From Trabulsiella guamensis ATCC 49490 (GTDB lineage: Bacteria > Pseudomonadota > Gammaproteobacteria > Enterobacterales > Enterobacteriaceae), in contig NZ_JMTB01000078.1 of NCBI RefSeq assembly GCF_000734965.1, forward strand, positions 1 through 64,000: a DNA stretch of 64,000 bases. The letters run 5' to 3'. Shown here one piece after another: positions 36,374-46,490 of this stretch. The notes beneath the pieces are model-generated. The model made no database searches, was not told the origin of the DNA, and saw only the letters and a program-made list of their open reading frames with translations. The translations under genes were made by a program, and so were the position numbers. Every line of letters begins with the position of its first letter. Within the stretch, counting starts at the first letter, position 1.

Positions 36374-38389
36374 TTAAAAAAATTGCAGTTGCTCCATCTG
36401 ACGTCGTAACTGCGCGGCCCGCTGCGCATCGAGCACGACCAGCGCCTGCGCCGTTTCATGACGCAACTGCACTAACAGCGCTTTACGCCCCCTCAGTCCG
36501 GCAACAGAACACAGTTGCTCTTCGCTCTGCTGTCGCACCCGCCCCCTCAACAGCGGAAGCGTTAAATCGACGGTCAGCAACAGACGATTCAGACTGCCGA
36601 CGGCAGAGATGAAGGGCCGGTGCGCCCAGGCAAAACTCGCCAGCTCATCCCAGTCATTATCAGTAAGCGCATTATTACTAAGCATAGTGTCGGATGATGC
36701 AGGCAGTGGCAGCTTTTCATCGATCCACGGGGCAAGCCATTGCTCGTCGCGGCACAAACGCTGATGTTCATGCGCGGTGAGCCGTTCGCCTGCCCCGGTC
36801 AATGGCAGGAGCGCCATTGCCGTGTAACAACCGCTGCTCGCCTCACGGTATGCGCCCATGCGGACCAGCGTAAAACCACAGCGCTGCCAGAACCGCCACA
36901 ACTCCGCCGTGTAACCAAAGCTGACGGAGAGATAATCGCAGCCCTGCGCTGCCGCTCTGGCGCGAGTAATCAGCGACTGACCGATACCTTCACGCTGGCG
37001 GGACGGATGCACCGCGATACGTGTAATGCGTCGTCCGATGAGCGTCGCAGCCAACGGGCTTCCGCCATGCGCCGCCAGCGACTGTGCCACCAGATTACCG
37101 CGCGGGCGACGATACCCGGCCCAGACAGCACGACTGAGATCATCGCTCAGCCCACCTTCATCAACCAGCCACAATGCGCCCGCCAGCCCCGCGTCACTAC
37201 GGGCGCAGGCAAAATGTTGCCCTGGGGCGTCCATCATGCGGCGTAAATCCAGCGGTGAGGTCCGGTAATGAGCGCTGGAAAGCAGTTGATACATAGCGAT
37301 GGGAAGCGCCGGTTGCGTCTGCCAGGTATCGGACTCCACGCTTTCATAACGAAGCTTACCCGCCGGAAGAGGCGTGATACTGTCATCAATGAACAACAGC
37401 GCATTGCTGATGATCTCCTCCAGCGGACAGCCCGGCGCCCAGCGAATCGGTCGGGAGAGCGTCAACTGGCGAAGGTCGGGAAAGCGCGCGCAGAATTTCA
37501 GCAGAAAACCCCGGCCGGTGCCCTCGTACCCCTGCACCGTCGTTGTCAGCAGTGTGCGAGGGAAACGCGCTACCAGCTTTTGCAGTACCGGGGAAGGGAT
37601 AGCCGCCGCTTCATCGACGATCAGCCAGTCAGCGTGCTCCTGTGACGCCAGCAGCGCATCTGGCGCGACAAAGCGAAAGCGCTCACCGGCGAAAGCGGCC
37701 ATGACATCGGTCGCACCACGCGCCGGAGCGGTGACGATGGCTGTCCCCGTGAGCTGGCGAATGTGCATCCCCGCCAGCGCCGATTTTCCCCGCCCACGTT
37801 CTGCGGTCACTGCCACGACCCCCGGCGGGCAGTCTGCCAGTTGTGCCAGGATCGCCGCTTGTTCGGCTTCCGGCTCACCGTTTGCCGGGTGCCACGTTGC
37901 TCTCGCCGGGTATTCCGCAACGGGTAACGGCTGCGGCTGACGCCAGATAAGCGTCTGCGGATCGCGCGACAGGGTACGGCAGAAATGGTGAACAAAGTGG
38001 GGAGCAGGAAGCGGCTGCGGGGATTCGCTCCAGCGACGCGCGTCTTCATCGGGCTGTTGCGGCCAGGTGTCGAGCGGCGGCGTTAACAGCACCAGCCAGC
38101 TTCCCGCCTGCAGCGTCCCGGCGAGCGCGGCAAAGGCCGCGACGTCAAAGCCGCGGCGGGCATCAAAGATGGCATGGTGGAATTCGCGCCCGAGCAGTTT
38201 CGCCAGCGCGTCTGGTGGACACCAGGGCTCAGGCAGCACCTGCGGCCCGACCTTCAGCCAGTCACCGGGCAGTTGCTGTTGCAGCGCCGTCGCCTGTTGC
38301 AGACTCCACGCCGCCTCGCCGCTGATGACTAACAGGCGACGGATACCTTCCCGTTTCATGCGCGCGGTCAGTGCGCAAAATGCCTCCAT
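36374..38389 (-). CDS. tmcA: tRNA(Met) cytidine acetyltransferase TmcA
   Basis: A 671-residue enzyme that acetylates the wobble cytidine (C34) of elongator tRNA-Met. An N-terminal DUF1726-like region is followed by a helicase-type ATPase with Walker A ERGRGKSALAG (near residue 200) and Walker B DEAAAIP (near residue 258), a GNAT domain with HPSRQREGIGQSL (near residue 458) and a C-terminal tRNA-binding part. Same length as E. coli TmcA. It starts eight bases after the ypfJ stop and is likely co-transcribed with it. Confidence 0.95.
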   Translation of the reverse strand: MEAFCALTARMKREGIRRLLVISGEAAWSLQQATALQQQLPGDWLKVGPQVLPEPWCPPDALAKLLGREFHHAIFDARRGFDVAAFAALAGTLQAGSWLVLLTPPLDTWPQQPDEDARRWSESPQPLPAPHFVHHFCRTLSRDPQTLIWRQPQPLPVAEYPARATWHPANGEPEAEQAAILAQLADCPPGVVAVTAERGRGKSALAGMHIRQLTGTAIVTAPARGATDVMAAFAGERFRFVAPDALLASQEHADWLIVDEAAAIPSPVLQKLVARFPRTLLTTTVQGYEGTGRGFLLKFCARFPDLRQLTLSRPIRWAPGCPLEEIISNALLFIDDSITPLPAGKLRYESVESDTWQTQPALPIAMYQLLSSAHYRTSPLDLRRMMDAPGQHFACARSDAGLAGALWLVDEGGLSDDLSRAVWAGYRRPRGNLVAQSLAAHGGSPLAATLIGRRITRIAVHPSRQREGIGQSLITRARAAAQGCDYLSVSFGYTAELWRFWQRCGFTLVRMGAYREASSGCYTAMALLPLTGAGERLTAHEHQRLCRDEQWLAPWIDEKLPLPASSDTMLSNNALTDNDWDELASFAWAHRPFISAVGSLNRLLLTVDLTLPLLRGRVRQQSEEQLCSVAGLRGRKALLVQLRHETAQALVVLDAQRAAQLRRQMEQLQFF

Positions 38390-38397
38390 CAGCAGGA

Positions 38398-39261
38398 TCA
38401 GAACCCTTTGCCGAAGGTATTACATTGCGCCGGGTCGCCGCCATCATAGCCGCGTTTAAACCAGGTGTAGCGTTGTTGCGAGGTTCCGTGAGTAAAGCTG
38501 TCCGGCACAACACGCCCCTGGCTCTGCTGTTGCAGTCGGTCATCGCCGATGGCTTCAGCCGCGTTCAGCGCCTCTTCCAGATCACCCGCTTCCAGCACAC
38601 CCTGCTGCTGCATGGTGTGGCCCCAGACGCCAGCGAAGCAGTCCGCCTGCAGTTCCATTCTCACCGACAACTGGTTTACCTGCGCCTGCGAGGCGCCCTG
38701 TTGCATCTGCCGTACTTTCGGCTCAATGCCGAGCAGTTTCTGCACGTGGTGCCCCACTTCATGGGCAATGACATAGCCCTGAGCGAAATCACCATCGGCG
38801 CCCAGTTTCTTTTTCATGTCATCGTAGAAGGAAAGATCGATATAAACGGTGCTGTCCGCAGGGCAATAAAACGGCCCCATGACCGATTGACCTGTACCAC
38901 AACCGGTACGGGTCGCGCCGCGATACATGACCAGACGCGGCTGCTGATACTGTTTGCCAGACTGCTCGAAGATCTGACCCCAGGTATCTTCCGTGGTTGC
39001 CAGGATCACCGAGGTAAATTTAGCCGCTTCATCGTCATTCGGGCTGATAGAGGGTTGCGTTGACTGCTGTGAAATCGGTTGCCCGGTCAGCAGTCCGGTG
39101 AGATCCACGCCGTAATAACCGGCGACGAGTACCACCACCAGCAGGATAATCCCGCCCTTACCGGTGGGCACGCGAAACCCGCGCCCGCCCATCATTGATG
39201 GACCAGAATCGCTTCTTCTGTCTTCAACATTGTCGCTTTCGCGACGACCTTGCCAGCGCAT
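38398..39261 (-). CDS. ypfJ: Neutral zinc metallopeptidase-family protein YpfJ
   Basis: A 287-residue membrane-anchored protein of the YpfJ/neutral zinc metallopeptidase family. A charged head is followed by one membrane helix (about 35-54) and a periplasmic domain with the HEVGHHVQ zinc motif near residue 167. Its substrate is unknown. Length matches E. coli YpfJ. It heads the leftward ypfJ-tmcA group. Confidence 0.93.
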   Translation of the reverse strand: MRWQGRRESDNVEDRRSDSGPSMMGGRGFRVPTGKGGIILLVVVLVAGYYGVDLTGLLTGQPISQQSTQPSISPNDDEAAKFTSVILATTEDTWGQIFEQSGKQYQQPRLVMYRGATRTGCGTGQSVMGPFYCPADSTVYIDLSFYDDMKKKLGADGDFAQGYVIAHEVGHHVQKLLGIEPKVRQMQQGASQAQVNQLSVRMELQADCFAGVWGHTMQQQGVLEAGDLEEALNAAEAIGDDRLQQQSQGRVVPDSFTHGTSQQRYTWFKRGYDGGDPAQCNTFGKGF

Positions 39262-39343
39262 AACAACCTCAAACTCTTTATTGATAATAGATAAGATCGT
39301 AGGCGGTTCGGCGGCGGATTACCATAGGAAACGAAGCGACAAA

Positions 39344-39373
39344 ACTCAGAGGACGGATTAATCTCCTCTGAGT
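39344..39373 (-). terminator. purC terminator
   Basis: A 10-bp stem ACTCAGAGGA/TCCTCTGAGT (39344-39353 with 39364-39373) with a ten-base loop. On the minus strand it is followed by TTTTG. It lies 16 bases after the purC stop. Confidence 0.8.
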
Positions 39374-39388
39374 TTCGGGCAGGAACAG

Positions 39389-40102
39389 TTAGTCCAGCTT
39401 CACACCAAGACGATGTGCTACCTCTTCATAGGCTTCAATCAGCCCACCGAGGCTCTGGCGGAAACGGTCCTTGTCCATTTTATCCAGCGTTTCTTTGTCC
39501 CACAGACGGCTGCCATCCGGTGAGAATTCGTCGCCCAGCACCACTTTCCCTTTAAACAGGCCAAACTCCAGTTTGAAGTCGACCAGGATAAGACCCGCGT
39601 CATCGAACAATTTTTTCAGCACATCGTTGGCTTTATAAGTCAGCGCTTTCATCTGTGCCAGATTCTCTTTGCTGACCCAACCGAAGGTCTCGCAGTAGGA
39701 CTCGTTGACCATCGGGTCATGCATGGCGTCATTCTTCAGGAACATATCGAACAACGGCGGGTTCAGTTCGATGCCCTCTTCAATGCCCAGACGCTTCACC
39801 AGCGAGCCTGCGGCGCGGTTACGCACCACGCACTCCACCGGAACCATCTCGAGTTTTTTCACCAGACATTCGGTATCAGACAGCAGCGCTTCCATCTGAG
39901 TCGGGATGCCCGCCTCTTCGAGTTTAGTCATAATGAAATGGTTGAACTTGTTATTCACCATCCCTTTGCGATCAAACTGCTCAATGCGCGCGCCATCCCC
40001 TGCTGACGTATCGTTACGGAATTCGAGCACCAACAGATCCGGATTTTCCGTGCTGTAAACGGTTTTCGCTTTGCCGCGATACAACTCAGCTTTCTTTTGC
40101 AT
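39389..40102 (-). CDS. purC: SAICAR synthetase PurC
   Basis: A 237-residue enzyme that couples aspartate to CAIR with ATP in purine synthesis, equal in length to E. coli PurC. Signatures [10 protein letters not shown] at the N terminus, [13 protein letters not shown] near residue 85 and LVDFKLEFG near residue 175 are present. A PurR operator overlaps its promoter. Confidence 0.98.
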   Translation of the reverse strand: MQKKAELYRGKAKTVYSTENPDLLVLEFRNDTSAGDGARIEQFDRKGMVNNKFNHFIMTKLEEAGIPTQMEALLSDTECLVKKLEMVPVECVVRNRAAGSLVKRLGIEEGIELNPPLFDMFLKNDAMHDPMVNESYCETFGWVSKENLAQMKALTYKANDVLKKLFDDAGLILVDFKLEFGLFKGKVVLGDEFSPDGSRLWDKETLDKMDKDRFRQSLGGLIEAYEEVAHRLGVKLD

Positions 40103-40152
40103 CTTTTGTTACTCCACTCAAATTAAGTGATAAAAATGGCGTTTTTCTGCCG

Positions 40153-40175
40153 ACGCACACGTTTGCGTCACTATA
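40153..40175 (-). promoter_or_regulatory. purC promoter with PurR operator
   Basis: Read on the minus strand, 40168-40153 gives ACGCAAACGTGTGCGT, a match at all but one fixed position of the PurR consensus ANGCAANCGNTTNCNT. A -10-like TATAGT lies just upstream (40175-40170), so the repressor would sit over the start of transcription. Confidence 0.8.
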
Positions 40176-40177
40176 CA

Positions 40178-40205
40178 GAAAAAAGGGCCGGATTACTCCA
40201 GCCCT
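40178..40205 (-). terminator. bamC terminator
   Basis: On the minus strand AGGGCTGG (40205-40198) pairs with CCGGCCCT (40191-40184), with one G-U pair and a six-base loop, followed by a run of T residues. It ends the dapA-bamC transcript and partly overlaps the purC promoter. Confidence 0.85.
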
Positions 40206-40211
40206 GTTGTT

Positions 40212-41246
40212 TTACTTGCTGAATGCGGCCTGGAATACGGAGACCAGGGCGTCATTCTGAGATTGCGTTAACGTATGACCTTTCGGGTCGATGAACTGCA
40301 GGCTGCTGCGGTTATCGAGGTCGCCAACCTGCAACTTATAGTCGCCGGAGACGAGGCCAGGATCGCGGGTACCCAGTTCCTGCCAGTTGCTGTCCGAAAG
40401 CGGTTTGTAGGTCACCGCAATGTCACCCTGAGAACGGGTGCGGTCGGTCACTTCCATGCCCACTTTCTTAAGCGTTGCCGGGAGGCGATCCCACACCTGG
40501 TTAAACGGCGCGCGAACGACCAGCATCGGCAAGCCGGTGTCATCGGCAGCGCTCTGTACGTCAAAGGTGGCGCCATCACGGCCCTGCGCGGCGTTCTGCG
40601 CGTTAGTCGCATTCTGGTCGAGACCGGCAGAGATCACGTTCAGCATTTCGGTGCTGTAACGCTGCATAGAAGCGGCGTCGGCAACCGGTTTGCCACCCTG
40701 CTCAAGGTTGATCAGCTTGACGACAACCGCCTGCTGATAACCCTGCGGTTTGACAGAGATCTGATAGCGACCACGGTACTGTTCGTCTTCATCGAGACGG
40801 TTCCAGTCAACCCAGTCAGTGCTCAATGTCTGTGAGGCGTCATCACGTTTGGTGATGGTGTAATTCTTCGCCTGAAGAATGCTCACCACCTGCGGCCACA
40901 GAGACCCGCTACGACCGCTTTCTACTAACAGCGTGGCCGTATCGCCAGTGAACTGGGTCCGGGCACCGCTGACCAGCGCCAGCGGCTGTGCCGGCGGACG
41001 GATGTCCAGCGCTTTACCCACTGCGCCATTACTGCTTGCAACAGGAATGTTATAGTCGCCGTTCTGAAGCGGCAGGATCATACCGGCAGGCGCATGAAGT
41101 TCAGCAAGCGGTGTCGCTTCCAGATAGGATTCATCACCACTAACCTGACGCTTGTAGCGCGAATCAGAGCTGCAGGCCGCGAGGAGCATAACAAGCGAAA
41201 TACCCGCAACCTTCGCCAGGCGCGACTTCTGTACTGAGTAAGCCAT
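40212..41246 (-). CDS. bamC: Outer membrane assembly lipoprotein BamC
   Basis: A 344-residue lipoprotein of the BAM complex, which inserts beta-barrel proteins into the outer membrane. A signal peptide ends in the lipobox LLAAC (Cys25), followed by the flexible N-terminal segment that binds BamD and two helix-grip domains (about 100-210 and 225-344). Length equals E. coli BamC when started at the second of two adjacent ATG codons. It follows dapA by 16 bases in the dapA-bamC operon. Confidence 0.97.
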   Translation of the reverse strand: MAYSVQKSRLAKVAGISLVMLLAACSSDSRYKRQVSGDESYLEATPLAELHAPAGMILPLQNGDYNIPVASSNGAVGKALDIRPPAQPLALVSGARTQFTGDTATLLVESGRSGSLWPQVVSILQAKNYTITKRDDASQTLSTDWVDWNRLDEDEQYRGRYQISVKPQGYQQAVVVKLINLEQGGKPVADAASMQRYSTEMLNVISAGLDQNATNAQNAAQGRDGATFDVQSAADDTGLPMLVVRAPFNQVWDRLPATLKKVGMEVTDRTRSQGDIAVTYKPLSDSNWQELGTRDPGLVSGDYKLQVGDLDNRSSLQFIDPKGHTLTQSQNDALVSVFQAAFSK

Positions 41247-41262
41247 CAAATCTCCCTAAACT

Positions 41263-42141
41263 TTACAGCAGACCGGCGTGCTTAAGCGCACTGGCGACGA
41301 TATGACGACCGTTATCGGTGATCGGCGTCATCGGCAGGCGCAGCGTGTCGGTTGCTACAAGTCCCAATTCCTTACAGGCCCATTTCACCGGGATCGGATT
41401 GGGTTCGACAAATAATTTATTGTGTAGTGGCATCAGACGCTGATTGATGACACGCGCTTCGGCAAACTGTCCTTCGGCGGCCAGTTTACACATTTCCGCC
41501 ATATCGCGCGCTGCGACGTTGGCCGTTACCGAGATAACGCCCTGACCGCCTAACTGCATGAAATCCAGCGCCGTGGCGTCATCACCACTCAGCAGGATAA
41601 AGTCATCTGAAACCAGCTCTTTGATCTGGTGAACACGACTTAAGTTCCCTGTGGCTTCCTTAATACCGACAATATTTTTCACTTTTGCCAGGCGCCCCAC
41701 GGTCTCAGGCAGCATATCGCAGCCGGTACGCGAAGGCACATTATACAGAATTTGCGGCAGGTCAGTATGTTCAGCGATGGTTTTGAAGTGCTGGAACAGC
41801 CCTTCCTGCGTCGGACGGTTATAGTACGGCGTGACCGTCAGGCAGCCCACAATGCCGCTATTATTGAAACGCTGAGTCAGGCTGATCGCCTCTGCGGTTG
41901 CATTAGCGCCTGTGCCGGCAATCACGGGGATACGCCCGTCTGCCAGATCCAGCGTCATCATGACCACATCGCCATGTTCATCGTGGCTTAATGTGGCGGA
42001 CTCTCCGGTGGTACCCACCGAAACGATCGCCGAGGTTCCATTGGCGACATGGTAATCAATCAGTTTTTTCAGGCTGAGCCGATCGACATTACCTTTTTCA
42101 TCCATCGGCGTGATAACCGCTACTATACTTCCCGTGAACAT
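41263..42141 (-). CDS. dapA: 4-hydroxy-tetrahydrodipicolinate synthase DapA
   Basis: A 292-residue TIM-barrel aldolase that condenses pyruvate with aspartate semialdehyde, the first committed step of diaminopimelate and lysine synthesis. The Schiff-base lysine lies in [10 protein letters not shown] (near residue 161), Tyr in [12 protein letters not shown] (near residue 133), and the substrate loop is [15 protein letters not shown]. The ATG at 42141 ([10 protein letters not shown]) has AGAGGA upstream and gives the E. coli length; the longer frame is rejected. Confidence 0.98.
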   Translation of the reverse strand: MFTGSIVAVITPMDEKGNVDRLSLKKLIDYHVANGTSAIVSVGTTGESATLSHDEHGDVVMMTLDLADGRIPVIAGTGANATAEAISLTQRFNNSGIVGCLTVTPYYNRPTQEGLFQHFKTIAEHTDLPQILYNVPSRTGCDMLPETVGRLAKVKNIVGIKEATGNLSRVHQIKELVSDDFILLSGDDATALDFMQLGGQGVISVTANVAARDMAEMCKLAAEGQFAEARVINQRLMPLHNKLFVEPNPIPVKWACKELGLVATDTLRLPMTPITDNGRHIVASALKHAGLL

Positions 42142-42294
42142 GGGCCATCCTCTGAGCAGACGTGCAGACAAGAGCTTCAATGGTACGTTTGGTCCTGTAA
42201 TAAAAGCAAGAGACCAGAGCCGTTCTGAATGTTGTATGCCGGTTTTTTTTATGCTTTCCTTATGATTACCGCACCTTTTACAGGAAGAACAGGT

Positions 42295-42867
42295 TTGACA
42301 GCCTCATCACAACACTATCTTGTGATTACCGCCCTGGGCGCCGACCGCCCAGGCATCGTGAACACAATCACCCGTCATGTCAGCAGCTGCGGCTGTAATA
42401 TTGAAGACAGCCGTCTGGCGATGCTTGGCGATGAGTTTACTTTTATCATGCTGCTTTCCGGCAGCTGGAATGCCATTACGCTGATCGAATCGACGTTACC
42501 ATTGAAGGGCGCGGAACTGGATCTGCTGATCGTGATGAAACGTACTACCGCAAGTCCGCGTCAGGCAATGCCATCCACCGTCTGGGTGCAGGTAGAGGTG
42601 CCGGATTCGCCACACATCATCGAGCGTTTTACGGCATTATTCGATACGTACAACACCAATATTGCGGAACTGGTTTCCCGAACCCAACCGGGCGAGAACG
42701 CCAGCGCCGCACAGTTATTCATTCAAATCACAGCACACAGCCCTGCGTCGCAGGAAGTCTCAAATATCGAGCAAGCGTTTAAAGCACTATGTACAGAACT
42801 GAATGCACAAGGCAGTATAAGCATCGTCAATTATTCACAGCATGATGAACAGGATGGAGTTGAGTAA
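42295..42867 (+). CDS. gcvR: Glycine cleavage system regulator GcvR
   Basis: A 190-residue protein with two ACT domains (about 7-85 and 95-175) that binds GcvA and represses the glycine cleavage operon when glycine is low. I use a TTG start at 42295, because it gives [14 protein letters not shown], which aligns with the 190-residue E. coli protein, and has GGAAG upstream at good spacing. The in-frame ATG codons further up give an N terminus not seen in the family. It shares one base with the bcp start. Confidence 0.9.
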   Translation: MTASSQHYLVITALGADRPGIVNTITRHVSSCGCNIEDSRLAMLGDEFTFIMLLSGSWNAITLIESTLPLKGAELDLLIVMKRTTASPRQAMPSTVWVQVEVPDSPHIIERFTALFDTYNTNIAELVSRTQPGENASAAQLFIQITAHSPASQEVSNIEQAFKALCTELNAQGSISIVNYSQHDEQDGVE

Positions 42868-43337
42868 TGAACCCACTGAAAGCCGGTGACATCGCACCGA
42901 AATTTAGCTTGCCCGATCAGGATGGTGAGCAAGTAAATTTGACCGACTTCCAGGGACAGCGTGTTCTGGTCTATTTTTACCCCAAAGCAATGACCCCGGG
43001 TTGTACGGTCCAGGCGTGTGGTTTGCGCGATAATATGGATGATTTGAAAAAGTCGGGCGTTGAAGTGCTGGGCATCAGCACCGATAAACCTGAGAAACTC
43101 TCCCGCTTTGCAGAAAAAGAGCTGCTGAACTTTACGCTGCTCTCCGATGAAGACCATCAGGTCTGCGAACAATTTGGCGTGTGGGGAGAAAAGTCCTTCA
43201 TGGGGAAAACCTATGACGGCATCCACCGCATCAGTTTTCTGATTGATGCAGACGGCAAAATTGAGCACGTTTTCGATGACTTCAAAACCAGTAACCACCA
43301 CGACGTTGTGCTGAACTGGCTGAAAGAGAACGCGTGA
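42867..43337 (+). CDS. bcp: Thioredoxin-dependent peroxiredoxin Bcp
   Basis: A 156-residue peroxiredoxin that reduces hydroperoxides. The peroxidatic Cys46 and resolving Cys51 lie in MTPGCTVQACGLRD. Length equals E. coli Bcp. It is coupled to gcvR by a TAATG overlap and ends at a strong bidirectional terminator. The hyf hydrogenase-4 operon, which follows bcp in E. coli K-12, is absent. Confidence 0.97.
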   Translation: MNPLKAGDIAPKFSLPDQDGEQVNLTDFQGQRVLVYFYPKAMTPGCTVQACGLRDNMDDLKKSGVEVLGISTDKPEKLSRFAEKELLNFTLLSDEDHQVCEQFGVWGEKSFMGKTYDGIHRISFLIDADGKIEHVFDDFKTSNHHDVVLNWLKENA

Positions 43338-43338
43338 T

Positions 43339-43368
43339 AAAAGGCCCGGTAACCGTACCGGGCCTTTT
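43339..43368. terminator. Bidirectional terminator between bcp and perM
   Basis: A 12-bp stem AAAAGGCCCGGT/ACCGGGCCTTTT (43339-43350 with 43357-43368) with loop AACCGT serves both convergent genes. Confidence 0.9.
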
Positions 43369-43371
43369 ACT

Positions 43372-44433
43372 TTATTCCTCAACCACCGGGCCATCCGGCC
43401 AGGCGTGGACCACGGCTTTAATCAGCGTCGCCAGCGGAATCGCAAAGAATACGCCCCAGAATCCCCATAACCCGCCAAAAATCACCACGGACAGAATAAT
43501 CACCAACGGATGCAGGTTAACAGCTTCCGAAAACAGCACCGGCACCAGCAGGTTGCCGTCCAGCGCCTGAATAATCAGATATACCGCGAACACGCTCCAG
43601 AATTCGGTACTCAGACCAAACTGGAACAACGCCACGCCCACGACCGGAAAGGTCACGACAAAAATACCGATGTACGGAATGAGTACCGAAAAACCGACCA
43701 GTACCGCCAGCAACAACGAGTAATTAAGTCCGAACAGCACAAAACCAATCCAGGTCGCGATGCTGACGACAATCATCTCAAACACTTTGCCACGGATGTA
43801 GTTAGTGATCTGTTGGTTCATCTCTTTCCACACCTGGCCGGCCAGCCCACGATTACGCGGCAGCACACGGCGAACGGCATTGAGCATCTGTTCTTTATCC
43901 TTGACGAGGAAAAAGACCATCAGCGGCACCAGCACCAGGTAAACGGAGAGCGTGAGTAATCCGACCAGCGACGCCAGCGAGTATTTCACTACCGAATCGC
44001 CGAGCGTCAGCATGCGGCTGCGCATGTTCTCGGCCACCACGTCGACAATCCCGACGTCCATCAGCGCAGGGAAACGGCGCGGCAGCGTCGCAGCATAGCT
44101 CATCAGTTGATTCAGCATGCCTGGCATATCACGGATCAGGTTAATACCCTGCTGCCAGGCGATCGGCATCACCACCAGCGCAAGCAGGAGCAGAATGCCG
44201 ACAAACAGCACCAGGACGATGGACGTCGCCCAGCGCCGCGAGCAACCGATACGCTCAAGCCGGATCGTGGGCCATTCCAGCAGATACGCCAGTACAATGG
44301 CGACCAGCAGCGGCGCTAAAAGACCGTTAAAGAAGAACAGGATCACAAACCCTGCCAGCAGAATGACCAGCAGCGCTATCGCCTCCGGATCGCTGAAGCG
44401 GCGGCGGTACCACTGCATTAACAACTCAAGCAT
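43372..44433 (-). CDS. perM: AI-2E family permease PerM
   Basis: A 353-residue inner-membrane protein with about eight helices, equal in length to E. coli PerM (YfgO) of the AI-2E/UPF0118 family. Its transported substrate is not established. The conserved GFSVLIPYIG and ALDGNLLVPVLFSEAVNLHP segments are present. The ATG at 44433 (MLELLMQWY) matches the family, so the 69 upstream codons in frame are excluded. It is divergent from bepA. Confidence 0.94.
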   Translation of the reverse strand: MLELLMQWYRRRFSDPEAIALLVILLAGFVILFFFNGLLAPLLVAIVLAYLLEWPTIRLERIGCSRRWATSIVLVLFVGILLLLALVVMPIAWQQGINLIRDMPGMLNQLMSYAATLPRRFPALMDVGIVDVVAENMRSRMLTLGDSVVKYSLASLVGLLTLSVYLVLVPLMVFFLVKDKEQMLNAVRRVLPRNRGLAGQVWKEMNQQITNYIRGKVFEMIVVSIATWIGFVLFGLNYSLLLAVLVGFSVLIPYIGIFVVTFPVVGVALFQFGLSTEFWSVFAVYLIIQALDGNLLVPVLFSEAVNLHPLVIILSVVIFGGLWGFWGVFFAIPLATLIKAVVHAWPDGPVVEE

Positions 44434-44598
44434 AAAATCCTTCTTAGGACGCGTTGCGGGATTGCAGATTGTGAATTGTATCGAAATGTCACAAAAAAGA
44501 CTCCGCTTTTTAATGCCGTTCCCATAAACAATAAAAGTCACAGAAAGTTGATTTTCAACCGTCTTACAGACGGCTACACTCCCATTACGAACAACGGT

Positions 44599-44626
44599 GG
44601 AACATTCATGCTTCGCACCGGTCAAA
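44599..44626 (+). promoter_or_regulatory. Sigma-E promoter of bepA
   Basis: GGAAC (44599-44603) and TCAAA (44622-44626) are separated by 18 bases, the spacing of the RpoE consensus GGAACTT-N16-TCAAA. The start codon lies about 30 bases downstream. E. coli bepA belongs to the sigma-E regulon, which fits. Confidence 0.6.
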
Positions 44627-44657
44627 CAGGCACATCCCACATTACAGGACTGAGGTT

Positions 44658-46121
44658 ATGTTCACGCAGTTGAGAAGGACGCTGGTGGCGACGCTGATAG
44701 CGTCTCTGACGCTGGGTCAATGTCTGCCCGCTTTTGCAGATTCTGCAGATACGTTGCCGGACATGGGCACCTCCGCAGGAAGCACGCTCTCCATTGGTCA
44801 GGAGATGCAGATGGGAGATTATTATGTGCGACAGTTGCGCGGCAGTGCGCCGCTGATCAACGACCCTCTGTTAACGCAATACATCAATAACCTCGGCGCA
44901 CGTCTGGTGTCGCACGCGTATTCCGTGCGCACACCGTTCCATTTTTTTCTGATTAACAACGACGAACTGAACGCTTTCGCTTTCTTCGGCGGTAATGTGG
45001 TACTGCATTCCGCTTTGTTCCGCTATGCTGATACCGAAAGTGAACTGGCGTCGGTCATGGCGCACGAAATCTCCCACGTTACGCAGCGCCACCTTGCGCG
45101 TGCCATGGAAGACCAAAAGCGTAACGCGCCGCTGACCTGGGTCGGTGCGCTGGGCTCTATTTTACTGGCGATGGCCAACCCGCAGGCTGGAATGGCGGCG
45201 CTGACCGGGACGCTGGCGGGCACCCAACAGGGGATGATCAGCTTCACCCGCCAGAACGAAGAAGAAGCGGATCGCATCGGCATCCAGGTGCTGCAACGCT
45301 CCGGGTTCGATCCCCAGGCGATGCCAGGGTTCATGGAAAAACTACTCGATCAGTCCCGTTATTCGACACGTCCGCCGGAAATGCTGCTGACGCACCCTTT
45401 GCCGGAAAGCCGTCTCGCCGATGCGCGTAACCGTGCCAACCAGATGCGCCCAGTCGTTGTGCAGTCCTCTGAAGATTTCTACATGGCGAAGGCGAGAACC
45501 CTCGGCATGTACAATTCCGGTAAAAACCAGCTGACCAGTGATCTCCTCGACAACTGGGCGAAAGGTAACGTACGCGAACAGCGCGCCGCCCGGTATGGCC
45601 GGGCGTTGCAGGCGATGGGCGCCAGTAATTACGCCGAAGCAAGCAAACTGCTGCAGCCACTGCTGAGCGCGGACGGGCAAAACCCCTGGTATCTCGATCT
45701 GGCAACTGATATCGATCTCGGGCAGAAAAAAACCAGCGAAGCCATTAACCGCCTGAAAAACGCGCACGACCTGCGCAACAACCCGGTATTACAGCTGAAC
45801 CTTGCCAACGCGTATATGGAAGGTGGCCAGCCAGCTCAGGCCGTGACCCTTCTCAACCGCTATACTTTTAACAACAAAGACGATACCAACGGCTGGGATT
45901 TACTGGCGCAGGCGGAAGCGGCGCTAGGCAATCGCGATCAGGAACTGGCCGCGCGCGCTGAAAATATGGCGCTGGTGGGTCGTCTTGATCAAGCCATTTC
46001 CCTGCTGAGCAGCGCCAGCTCGCAGGTGAAACTTGGAAGTCTGCAACAAGCGCGCTACGACGCACGTATCGATCAATTCCGCCAGTTGCAGGAACGCTTC
46101 CGTCCGTACAGCAAAATGTAA
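44658..46121 (+). CDS. bepA: Periplasmic chaperone/metalloprotease BepA
   Basis: A 487-residue periplasmic protein that helps assemble LptD and degrades stalled outer-membrane proteins. A signal peptide (1-27, cleavage after AFA) is followed by an M48 protease domain with HEISH near residue 136 and the third ligand glutamate in NEEEADRIG, then a C-terminal TPR region (about 300-487). Length equals E. coli BepA (YfgC). yfgD follows within ten bases. Confidence 0.97.
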   Translation: MFTQLRRTLVATLIASLTLGQCLPAFADSADTLPDMGTSAGSTLSIGQEMQMGDYYVRQLRGSAPLINDPLLTQYINNLGARLVSHAYSVRTPFHFFLINNDELNAFAFFGGNVVLHSALFRYADTESELASVMAHEISHVTQRHLARAMEDQKRNAPLTWVGALGSILLAMANPQAGMAALTGTLAGTQQGMISFTRQNEEEADRIGIQVLQRSGFDPQAMPGFMEKLLDQSRYSTRPPEMLLTHPLPESRLADARNRANQMRPVVVQSSEDFYMAKARTLGMYNSGKNQLTSDLLDNWAKGNVREQRAARYGRALQAMGASNYAEASKLLQPLLSADGQNPWYLDLATDIDLGQKKTSEAINRLKNAHDLRNNPVLQLNLANAYMEGGQPAQAVTLLNRYTFNNKDDTNGWDLLAQAEAALGNRDQELAARAENMALVGRLDQAISLLSSASSQVKLGSLQQARYDARIDQFRQLQERFRPYSKM

Positions 46122-46130
46122 GGAGTAATG

Positions 46131-46490
46131 ATGTCTGACGCCGTCACGATTTATCACAACCCGCGTTGTTCCAAAAGCCGTGAGACGCTGAATCTGCTGA
46201 AGGAGAAAGGCGTGGAGCCGCAGGTGGTGCTCTATCTTGAAAACCCGCCAGATGCGGCGACGCTGCGTAACCTGGTGAAAATGCTCGGAATGCGCAGCGC
46301 CCGTGAACTGCTTCGCCAGAAAGAAGATCTCTATACCTCACTGGCGCTGATGGATCCTGACCTGCCAGAAGAAGCGCTGATTCTGGCGATGGTAGAACAT
46401 CCCAAACTGATCGAGCGTCCGATTGTGGTACATAACGGCAAGGCGCGTATCGGCCGTCCACCGGAACAGATCCTGGAAATTCTCGATTAA
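46131..46490 (+). CDS. yfgD: ArsC-family reductase YfgD
   Basis: A 119-residue ArsC-fold protein with the HNPRCSKSRETL motif (Cys13) and a C-terminal IERPIVV arginine, as in true ArsC. E. coli YfgD has the same length; whether it reduces arsenate in vivo is unclear, and no arsB or arsR is near. The second of two adjacent ATG codons is chosen because AGGAG then lies five bases away. Its stop shares TTAA with the convergent regulator gene. Confidence 0.92.
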   Translation: MSDAVTIYHNPRCSKSRETLNLLKEKGVEPQVVLYLENPPDAATLRNLVKMLGMRSARELLRQKEDLYTSLALMDPDLPEEALILAMVEHPKLIERPIVVHNGKARIGRPPEQILEILD

